Shown here: piece after piece, positions 56,379-64,000 of the stretch
Layout: every line of letters begins with the position of its first letter
Position numbering within the stretch: position 1 is the stretch's first letter
Source: Campanula takesimana
Taxonomy: Eukaryota; Streptophyta; Magnoliopsida; Asterales; Campanulaceae
Direction of reading: 5' to 3'
NCBI GenBank assembly: GCA_026119855.1
Contig: JAOWBW010000192.1
Span: 682,001 to 746,000 of the forward strand
DNA: 64,000 nt
The notes under the pieces: generated by a model
Told to the model about the DNA's origin: nothing
Seen by the model: only the letters and a program-made list of their open reading frames with translations
The model's database searches: none
Program-made: the position numbers and the translations under genes

Positions 56379-56460
56379 GACCGGGCTGGTAAATGTCTAC
56401 GTTCCCCTTACCATGCGGGAGAGGTCCCACATAACGAGAGGCTCAGGTCACCGTAGTTCG
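56379..56460 (-). other. structured motif upstream of gag-like start
   Basis: On the element strand CTACG, GACCTGAG, a long stem (CCTCTCGTTATG with CATGGTAAGGGG, one mismatch), CGTAG, then GGTC. Compared with 13647-13730 a C-G pair has become U-A, so pairing is kept. It sits in the same place upstream of gag in both elements. Confidence 0.62.
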
Positions 56461-57767
56461 GGTTTAGTAAAACAAGTGAGAGAGTGAACTCAAGAGGTCA
56501 GTGATTTTGAAAACCATAAGTAATAGAAGATGACCGTAGAGGTCCAAAAGTAAGGGGAGATGACTCGATCCTTGGTTAGGTATAGATGGAGGACCCTATG
56601 TAAGGTGGCTTTTTGACTTGAAGTCGGGTAAGGTTTGAGATGAGTAGGCCAAGAGGTAGGTCGTCTAAGATAGGCTAGCTTGACTAAAGGTGGGGTCAAG
56701 ATGAATGATTGACCTAGATGGGTCAAGGTGGCGGTTTGACCTAGACGGGTCGAGGATGATGGTTTGACCTAGACGGTTCAAGGCGATAGGTTGAACTAGA
56801 TAGGTCAAGGTAATGGGTTTGACCTAGACGAGGCGAGAGGTAGGTCGGTTGACCAAAGTTGGACAAAGTTTTGACCTAGACGGGATGGCATTGAGTAATT
56901 TGACCTAGGAAGGTCAGAGGTTAACTAGGGTTGACCTAGATGGGTCAAGGGTTGACTAGAGTTGATCTAGGGTAGACTAGGTTGACCTAGACGGGTTGAC
57001 CTAGATGGGTCGAAGGTTGACTAGAGTTGATCTAGGGTAGACTAGGTTGACCTAGACGGGTCGAAGGTTGACTAGAGTTGATCTAGGGTAGACTAGGTTG
57101 ACCTAGACGGGTCAAAGGTTGACTAGAGTTGATCTAGGGTAGATACACGCAACATGATGAATGATTTTAGTTAAGATTAGGATTACTTGTTTTGATAAGT
57201 GTTCTTAACTCGATCAAAGTGCATGGTTTAGAAATGAACAAGGATTAACCTTAACTGCTTCACAAGTGAATACGGCGAGTTAGATAGCCCGGGGCCACGA
57301 AGATAAAGGCGACAGGATCACCAAAATTTGTGCACTCGGCGGAGTATCCAGTAGGGTGTGCAGTGTGACACGGGCAAGTGGTAGTGTGCCATTTGATTAC
57401 GTATTTTATGATGATATGCAATGCACGAGAGAAGTCTACTAGCATAACGATTCATATTAACAGAGTCTAAGCATGAATAAAACACAATCAGAGCGGATCT
57501 TAGAACATTTAAAGCATGCTATAAACATATAAACCTGCAGGAAATCGTTAGAACCAGATTTGCAGATAAAGGGAGCCGTACAGCTTAACAGCCGGCGTAC
57601 GGGGGATAGGGAGGCGTACGGTACTTATTTACATAAACGCCAGAAATTGCAGAAGTGCAGTTTTTTAAGGAAAAGGAGTGTGCGGGGCAGTTAGAACACA
57701 CACAAAATCGTGAATTTATGAAAGTTAGACCCTCTTAAGTTTTGAAAAAAGGTTTTTCGAAAACAAG
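56461..57767. repeat. 5' leader with 51-bp tandem repeat
   Basis: GTTGACCTAGACGGGTCG-AAGGTTGACTAGAGTTG-ATCTAGGGTAGACTAG recurs about four times (56930-57145), preceded by looser TTGACCTAGACGGGTCA copies from about 56690. GTACGG-type words are at 57571-57622. No gene is seen. Confidence 0.8.
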
Positions 57768-57785
57768 TCCCCAGCAGAGTCGCCA
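57768..57785 (-). other. primer binding site, Arg-type
   Basis: On the minus strand TGGCGACTCTGCTGGGGA, one base after the LTR end. It matches the site recalled for Ogre elements and differs by one base from 15911-15928. Confidence 0.8.
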
Positions 57786-57786
57786 C

Positions 57787-58880
57787 TGTGAATAAGTGAG
57801 ATGAAAATCAAGAGTCGCCACGTTGTTTTATTGTTGTTAAAACATTGAAAAAACGATTTATGAGAATAATAGGGTTCGGGGGTCAAGTTACAATAGAAGA
57901 AGAATATTAATGCGATCACTCCTATTGCCCGACGAATCGGTCTTTCTATCATGTAATGTGCGTGTGTGTTAGTGTTTGAGACCGAATCCGAAGATTGCCT
58001 ACATTTTTCTCATCGTGAGAAGCTCAGGTCGGTGTAGTTCATTGATGAATTAGAATGGGGAGAGATGAAGCGGGATCATGCATATAGAGGGGGGAGATTA
58101 GGGTTGGAAGTAGTTCCTAGATCATATTAGGGTTTGATGAAACCCTAGGATCATCATTGGCTATGGCATGTGCACATAAATAGGGATTACAATCCTAGAT
58201 CTAGCATATGATGGCGATAAGACTTAGATCTAGCATAATAATAAGAACATCATGAATACATATGAATGAACACATAAACATTAAGATCACTACCCTAAAC
58301 ATGGCATATATTATGAATCTAGACTAAAAACATGAAGAACACATGAAGAACATATGAATATGGATGCATAAACATAATGAAAACATGCATAATATAGATC
58401 TAGCCTAAGAACATAAAAAGAAAAGTAAGAGGACTTACCTTGATCGGCAAGAACAATGATTGAAGCTTCTTGAAGATTCGAAGAGACTTCGAGGGTGCCA
58501 TAAAGGCTTAAACTTAGAGTTTCGCCGTCAGTTTTGACTCTAAAACTCGCAGAATGAATTGGTTCCCGATCTCTGGAGCTGGAGGCACCTATTTATAGGG
58601 AATAGGATTCGGAAGGAGTGGCCGCGCGACAAACTCCCACACTGGCCGCGTGGCCATTGTTGCCGGATCGCGTGGTTATCTAGATCTCAGTGAAATCTCA
58701 TCACTTTGTTCTCGTGATCAGGTCAATATCCTGATAGATTTCGACTTATAACTGATTTCGTCAATCTAGAACTCTGGAATGCTGTCGGATAAGTCCCTGT
58801 CAGATTTTTATTTGCCTAAAAGGTCCTCAAAGGCTCCTAAACATCTAGGAAGTCCTCAAACTTCAGATCGGGTACTAACA
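57787..58880 (-). repeat. 5' LTR of pol-less element
   Basis: TGTGAATAAGTGAG to GGTACTAACA on plus, then ATGTG. TATA box at about 58590-58598. GGCCGCGC and GGCCGCGTGGCC words at 58619-58655. The structured-motif copy at 57980-58040 has an intact outer stem. Confidence 0.92.
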
Positions 58881-59356
58881 ATGTGCTAATCCATGATTAA
58901 GACATTTGTGAATACACGGATAGTTTTATGTAGGTTACACCCTAGCGAGGTATATTAATTTTATCTTTGTACAAACAAGATGAGGAAACAGTGATTCCTA
59001 TACGTCGAAAATAATTTAACTTAATTAGGTTATCAAAACAGTTTTGGGCCTAAAAGCACAGATGAGATTAAAACATGTTAGACATAGGATGTCTAAAATC
59101 TCATAAAAGATCTAAGAGTCATATACGATATGATTGACAAGGAGTTGTCTACCTAAATAACTTATTTTGAGCAGTCGTGCCCTAGCTGACTCAAAGTTAA
59201 GTGAAATATAGATCTTAGCCCACCAAAATTATATGATACTTCGGATGTATAAGAAGGTTATATAATTTAGTAGGAGTATTTATGAAATACTAATTAATAA
59301 TATCTTTAATTAAGTTGGTACTTATGTATGGTTACATGTTTGCACAATTGTAGATA
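58881..59356 (+). mobile_element. copia leader, second copy of the 39622-42960 family
   Basis: Continues from 47627. It aligns to 40400-40556 and 41550-41880 (CTTAATTAGG, GAGATTAAAACATGTT, GATCTTAGCCCA). It supports the limits of the solo LTR at 40557-41544 because that insert is absent here. Confidence 0.78.
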
Positions 59357-60308
59357 ATGGCACATAACACACAATATCTATCATTGCGATCTATCCTTGA
59401 GAAGGAAAAACTTCAAGAGAAGGGTGAAAACTTCATGGATTGGATCCTAAGCCTTAAAATTGTTCTAAAGGATGAAGAAAAGCTGTACATTCTTGATGAA
59501 CCCGTTCCTGACGAACTTGCTGCCAATGCCCCTAAAGCAGACAAGGACGCTCACAAGAAACACAAAAGTGATTCTCGTGAAGTAGGTTGTCTCATGCTTG
59601 CTGACATGTGTTCTGAGCTTCAGAAGACTCTTGAACACTTGGATGCTTATGACATAGGCACTCAGTTGAATGATATGTTTCAAGAGCAAGCAAGGCAAGA
59701 AATGTTCGAAACCATAGCTGCTTTGACCTCATGCAAGATGAGTGAAGGACAGTCGGTGGGTCCTCATGTTTTGAATATTGAAGGACCATTTTGAGCATTT
59801 AGAGAGGCTGGGCTATCCCATCCATGTTGAGTTGGCGACCGATTTGATTTTGAACTCATTACCTAAAAGCTATAATCAGTTCATCATAAACTATAATATT
59901 GGTATGACTAAGTCTCTGTCTGAGTTGCATGGGATGCTAAAGACAGCAGAAAAGAAAATCATTAAGGAAGCCTTTCCTATGCTCGTGGTTTCAAAAAAAG
60001 GAAAGGTCTATAAGGCCAAAGGAAATGGGAAGGCAAAAGTTGTCAAACCCAAGATAAGCAAGGCAAATGTTGCCAATGCTGTGGTGGCTAAACCAAACTC
60101 CCAAAAGGATGCAATCTGTTTCCACTGCAATGAGATTGGTCATTGGAAACGTAATTGCAAGGCTTACATAGAAGAAGAAGAAGAAGAAGAAGAAGAAGAA
60201 GAAGAAGAAGAAAGGCAATGCGATTGCTTCTACTTCAGGTATCTATGTTATAGATATACTCTTTTCTACTTCTAGTTCCTGGGTATTAGATACCAGATGT
60301 GGATCTCA
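59357..60308 (+). pseudogene. copia gag and start of protease, one frameshift
   Basis: ATG at 59357 (MAHNTQYLSLRSILEKEKL) gives a typical copia Gag (FMDWILSLKIVL, YILDEPVPDE, CLMLADM, QARQEMFE). A one-base shift near 59785 moves it to the frame of FEHLERLGYP and LNSLPKSYNQF. The CCHC knuckle is CFHCNEIGHWKRNC, followed by a long Glu run from a GAA repeat, then SSSWVLDTRCGSHI-like protease start in another frame near 60280. It is cut at about 60308 by antisense reverse transcriptase sequence. Confidence 0.85.
60168..60213. repeat. GAA microsatellite inside gag
   Basis: About fifteen GAA units directly after the zinc knuckle, encoding poly-Glu and, on the other strand, a spurious poly-Phe frame. 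Expansion probably followed loss of function. Confidence 0.9.
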
Positions 60309-60508
60309 CATTTGGAATACTTTCATCTTTTTAAAAGATGCAAAGGCTAGAAATAGTCTTATGGCTTCAAGTCTTGCTACAGGAGCAAAAGTTTCATCAT
60401 AGTCTATTCCTTCTTCTTGTCTGTATCCTTGAGCAACAAGTCTTGCTTTGTTTCTTACTACAGTACCATCTTCACTCATTTTGTTTCTAAAAACCCATCT
60501 GGTACCTT
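60308..60508 (-). pseudogene. copia reverse transcriptase fragment, antisense
   Basis: On the minus strand GTRWVFRNKMSEDG, then RNKARLVAQGYRQEEGIDYD and ETFAPVARLEAIRLFLAFA, the first part of a SIRE-type copia reverse transcriptase. It stops at KVFQM, before the catalytic box. It is joined on both sides to unrelated elements. Confidence 0.85.
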
Positions 60509-60672
60509 CCTTCCTTATTCCTCCCAAGAATACCATTGCTGTCGTAGCTTGTATTGCTATGGACTTATCACGATCAATATCAAGAAACTACTTATACAGT
60601 ATATATAAGAAGACCCGGTAACCAGTGTCATTCCGAAGATCAAGATTCACGAGGTGTTCAAGAGTTTAGCAT
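60507..60672 (-). repeat. chromovirus LTR fragment (about 165 bp)
   Basis: CTTCCTTATTCCTCCCAAG to TTCAAGAGTTTAGCAT matches 3087-3256 and 23190-23360 of the chromovirus LTRs with few changes. It is directly fused to the reverse transcriptase fragment. No LTR end or duplication is present. Confidence 0.85.
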
Positions 60673-60970
60673 GTTTTCGGGAGGTTCTCGCCTAAGTGTT
60701 TGATGTTAACTTTTGTTAACTTTTATTTCGAAGTTCGTTAACAATTTGTCTAGATTTTATGAAAGACATTACTTCATTACTTAAACGCATTTTGAAATCT
60801 AATATATGAACGAAATATATTCCCTAAACGCTAGGTTATATAGTGATGTGTAAATCTCTATATAAAAACACGTTTAACATTTGTTTTGAGATGTTAACTT
60901 TTGTTAACTTATGTTAACTTATGTTTACTTTTGCTAACTTTTGTTTCAAAGTTGATGAATAATTTGTCTA
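60673..60970. other. AT-rich spacer with GTTAACTT words
   Basis: GTTAACTTTTGTTAACTT-like words recur near 60703 and 60895-60945. No gene is seen. Confidence 0.5.
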
Positions 60971-61799
60971 CAACGATAACACTTCCGACAACACTTTACA
61001 CATCTGAATTAAAAAACAATTTTCACAGAGTTTTGCAGCGGAAAAACACACACACGGATGATCAGAAATATCATTTGATGAACTACTTTTTACTTTTTCA
61101 TGTTCTTCTACAAAATATGTTTCATTTTTTTCATTCATTAAGGTAGAAGTGATTTTGTCAAGAGAGTCTTGAAACCCAATACCTGCTTTGAGTGACTTAC
61201 TCAAGTCGAGTATTTCATCCAATTTTGAGAACCCTGCGTTGAGCTTTTTGAAGGTGGTCTTGGCTAACTTCAACTTGGATTTGACTTTGACAAGTTCAAC
61301 ATCCAACTTTTGAATTGCACCGCCAACCGAGTCAAAGAGTCTTTTAGCTCATGATTTTCCTTGGTTAAGATCGGTACCATATTGTTCTCTTTCTTCCATT
61401 CTTTGAACAATGCCTTGTGGAGATCTTTTAACCCATCAATGAGCTCATCCTTGCTTAAATCATCCTTATCAGACTTCCTGTATCAACATTAATTGAACCA
61501 TGAAAGCAAAATCTGTCAGAAATTTCAGAAGTATTATACCTGATGAGTGTTACCCTAGGTGTTATCTCGCTCCGGACAACACTAGACGTAACACCTTCAA
61601 AATATGATTGTGAGTGCTCCAGAGCCATGGTCAACATGTCTGATTGATCATGTTCTTTAATGTTTTCTAGCTCTCACTCCTCACTATTCCTAACGGAAGC
61701 ATGATTTGAGCCATAAAGAATAGAAAGTCTCTCAAGAAACGGATTTGCAAGATTCAAGGCATGACAACTGGACCGAACACTTAGTATATCAAGTGCCCA
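60971..61799 (-). pseudogene. copia gag remnant fused to LTR fragment
   Basis: The minus strand from the primer site shows charged coiled-coil Gag pieces. One frame (61306-60968) reads MDVELVKVKSKLKLAKTTFK then FSKLDEILDLSKSL, as in SIRE-like Gag linkers. Its C-terminal part (60971-61045) is LTR sequence matching 61870-61945. Pol was therefore lost by a deletion joining gag to the 3' LTR. Confidence 0.6.
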
Positions 61800-61811
61800 G
61801 CTCTGATGCCA
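61800..61811 (-). other. primer binding site, Met-type variant
   Basis: On the minus strand TGGCATCAGAGC, one base different from the standard TGGTATCAGAGC, starts two bases after the LTR end. Confidence 0.7.
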
Positions 61812-61813
61812 AT

Positions 61814-62631
61814 TGAAAATTTCAATGGCCTTGGTTTTAGATAAAGTGTTATCAAAGGTGTTGACAGCGCAACGATAACACTTCCGACAACACTTTACAC
61901 ATCCGAATTGAAAAATAATTTTTACAGAGTTTTGCAATGGAAAAACATACAAGAAATAGTTTTTCTCAAGATATATAAATATATATCTTGAGTGAGCCAC
62001 GAGGTCAAGATATTTACTATTATAAAGTATAATTTGTACAAGGCCGAAAGATCCGTATCACTATTACAAGAATTTCTCTAAGAACCAAAGAAGATCATAC
62101 ACGAAACCCTATCCTAGCCAAACAAACATGAAATCATAGATTACAAGAATGGAAATGAGTAGGGAGGACGAGGTCTTATCGAACCAAGAAGTGTATGTTC
62201 TTGTGTGCAAGGGTGTGTTCTACTTGAATTTCTTCAAGTGTTGTGCGTTGTAATTTCTCTTGTCCCATCCCTTGCTATTTATAGTCTTCAAAAGACTTGG
62301 GGAATACTTCAAAATGGCTGGAGAATTTCGTTGAGGGAGTGGAGAGAGTGATTTCCTATTTTTGGGGAGAAAATGATCACAATCACACCTTTGTAGGAAC
62401 CACTTCCTAGAGCCCAAGTTCTATCTTTATCCTCTTGTACCTTCAAGCTTCAAATTTCTTTTACTTCCTTACTCAATACTCAGTAGTTGAATGAGTCTTT
62501 TTCCCACGTTTTTCTCTTGCCTTTAATCCACAAGTTATGCATCAAATCTCCTTTTATGCGTAACTTCAATTATCTTCAACTTCTTTATTTCTAGCATTCC
62601 ACCTTGTTACAACCTGAAATATGGACCAACA
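61814..62631 (-). repeat. copia LTR (818 bp)
   Basis: On the minus strand it runs TGTTGGTCC to ATTTTCA. TATA box CTATAAATAG lies near 62284-62275 (minus). No GC-rich motif cluster is visible, unlike most other LTRs here. Confidence 0.75.
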
Positions 62632-62649
62632 AATATACATTCTTGCAAA

Positions 62650-63110
62650 ATATGTTAAATATTAGTACAAGATAGTATTGTAAAAATAAATTTTTAAATA
62701 TAATCCAAACTCTTGTCTGGTAACACTAAGACAGCGTTCGCAGCACCTGTGGTAACACCGCAGTATGCACTTACAGATACTAAAGGTACATATTTATAGA
62801 GTTACAAAGAATATTTTAGAGTTCTAATCAAACTTGGTTTACAAGATACAAATCTCCTAATTGATATATACAATCTCCTAGTTTGGTAAATATTAAATAA
62901 CTGATATTTACAATATATTCTTGGAGTATTATGATATTCCTAATATGCCCCGCAAGATGGACGGTTTGGCAAATAATATATAACTGATATTTACATTATA
63001 TTCTTGGAATATTATAATATTCCTAATATGCACTCGCAAGATGGACGATCCTTGGATAAGTCCAATCTTGACAGTGATGAGATGAACCGGGTTTGACGAA
63101 GCAGGTGAGT
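62650..63110 (-). repeat. copia LTR fragment with end of pol
   Basis: On the minus strand a short pol end (near 63110-63040) passes into ATATTAGGAATATTATAATA-type LTR sequence. A stretch of about 77 bp is tandemly duplicated (about 62887-62963 and 62964-63045), including GCAAGATGGACG. TATAAATATG is near 62800 on minus. Confidence 0.6.
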
Positions 63111-63199
63111 TGAATGTGTTCCCGGACGTGGGTGATGCTACCTTGATGGGTTTAGAAAGGATTTGAGGGTTGATCCCTCATGTGCGGGATGAATTTGAC

Positions 63200-63490
63200 A
63201 TTACACGGTTGATTTTAGTCACAATGACGGGGTGTGTGGGTTTTACGTCGCAGTGACGGGGTGTGAGGTTTTTACGTTGGAATGACGGTCTGGGGTTTGT
63301 TCGTTGCAATGACGGGTTTGATTTACCTCTCATAGACTACGTCTCAGCAACAATTTTACGTATCAAAGATTTTTTTTAGGTTTTGTTTATTACAATGATG
63401 GGTTTGGGGTTTGTACGTTGTAATGACGGGTTTTGGGGGTCTGTTCGTTACAATGACAAGGTTTCGGGTTTGTACGTTGCAAGAGGTGAG
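63200..63490. repeat. minisatellite, GCAATGACGGG-type, about 30-bp unit
   Basis: GTTCGTTGCAATGACGGG and close variants recur irregularly about eight times with GGGTTTG spacers. Confidence 0.75.
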
Positions 63491-63917
63491 GGGTTAGGCG
63501 AGTTGGGTCAGTAGGATTAGGTGCGGGTTGAGGATGTGCGGGTTGAAGGTTTTGCCGCGAGTTGACAGTTTTTAGAGTGTCGACTTTAGGGTTTTTGTCG
63601 AGAGCATGGGTGGAAGGAGAAGAAACCGAAGAAGGGGTTTTTTTTTCTTTGAGAAAGAGGGTTTCGACAAAGTGGGGGTATTGCTGAGGATTGTGTTTTG
63701 GCTATGTTGGTGTTGGATTTTGGAGAAAGGGTTTCGGTAAGGGAGGGGTGGTTGCCGAGAGTGTTCGTGTGGGGTAAGAGGTAGTTTTTGGTGAAGGTTA
63801 GATTGTTTTGTTGGAGAAGAAAATAAAGAAAAATAAAAATAGGGTTTCAGATTTTTGAGATGTTTGAGTCGGGATGGTGGTGTGGTCAGCCTATTTGAGA
63901 AGGGTGATGGCGGCCAT
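63491..63917. other. G-rich stretch, no gene seen
   Basis: Repeated words such as GAGAAAGGGTTTCGG. Open frames are short and none shows a known domain. Confidence 0.4.
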
Positions 63918-64000
63918 TAGGGGTGGCAAATTGGGTATTTTGGGTTTACACATTAAAGTTAAAAATCCATTGGATAACTCGGGTGTTTTTAACTTGGAAA
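63918..64000. mobile_element. left end of hAT-like miniature element, cut by window
   Basis: TAGGGGTGGCAAATTGGGT at 63918 resembles the TAGGGATGGC-type terminus of 33010-33352. The right end is outside the window, so the duplication cannot be checked. Confidence 0.45.

Larger units (their letters stand above)
47628..58880 (-). mobile_element. pol-less Tat/Ogre-related LTR element, complete
   Basis: LTRs at 47628-48713 and 57787-58880, perfect ATGTG duplications (47623-47627 and 58881-58885), Arg-type primer site at 57768-57785 and a purine tract beside 48713. On the minus strand it encodes one gag-like protein and no pol. Tandem arrays lie in the 5' and 3' untranslated parts. A plus-strand PMD-type segment fills part of the 3' half. 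Its plan, structured motifs and a conserved block near 55130 match the element at 6658-19576, so both belong to one non-autonomous lineage. Confidence 0.9.

Noticed and set aside
59991..60218. Minus-strand frame beginning with a poly-Phe run
   Set aside because: It is the antisense of a GAA microsatellite in copia gag.

Overview
The window is repeat-rich plant nuclear DNA, most likely from a eudicot. The evidence is a chromovirus with a degenerate C-terminal chromodomain, Ty1/copia remnants of several lineages, Stowaway MITEs ending in CTCCCTCCGTCCC, and initiator-Met-tRNA primer sites. I found no intact host gene, tRNA, rRNA or CRISPR array. Almost every long open frame belongs to, or is a shadow of, a retrotransposon. 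I cannot name the species.

Layout. (1) 1-26760: three nested retrotransposons. A plus-strand Ale-like copia element is cut inside its reverse transcriptase by a minus-strand Tekay/Del-like chromovirus (2476-25162, target duplication GTAAA). The chromovirus is cut at the end of its RNase H by a minus-strand, pol-less Tat/Ogre-related element (6658-19576). That inner element has an unusual LTR-internal-LTR-partial internal-LTR end structure. (2) 26761-36280: a MITE cluster holding Stowaway copies, two hAT-type miniature elements with 8-bp duplications, a Pack-MULE-like element with about 190-bp terminal repeats, and four members of one family with 9-bp duplications and GTAAC-rich interiors. (3) 36281-37778: AT-rich DNA with no recognisable gene. 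(4) 37779-47627: a mosaic of copia gag fragments, a copia LTR with primer site, a solo gypsy-type LTR, a second gypsy-type LTR, and the 3' end of a SIRE-like copia element with an env-position ORF. (5) 47628-58880: a second complete pol-less Tat/Ogre-related element (duplication ATGTG) with an intact gag-like ORF and, on the opposite strand, a decayed plant-mobile-domain (PMD) coding segment. (6) 58886-64000: copia gag, a short chimera of reverse transcriptase and chromovirus LTR, a minus-strand copia LTR with gag remnant, another copia LTR fragment, a minisatellite, and the start of a hAT-like element at the right edge.

How the pieces work together. The two Tat/Ogre-related elements (6658-19576 and 47628-58880) share one plan: an Arg-type primer site, a structured motif just upstream of a gag-like gene, no pol, more copies of the same motif downstream, GNRA-type hairpins, a tandem-repeat 3' region, a polypurine tract and the LTR. 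Without pol they would depend on enzymes from an autonomous relative. The most interesting signals are (a) a repeated RNA-like motif with compensatory changes that fits a pseudoknot, (b) a separate GNRA hairpin family in the 3' regions, (c) element-specific GC-rich palindrome clusters in LTRs of seven otherwise unrelated families, usually upstream of the TATA box, and (d) a new-looking MULE-type MITE family. All structures were folded by eye and none was tested computationally.
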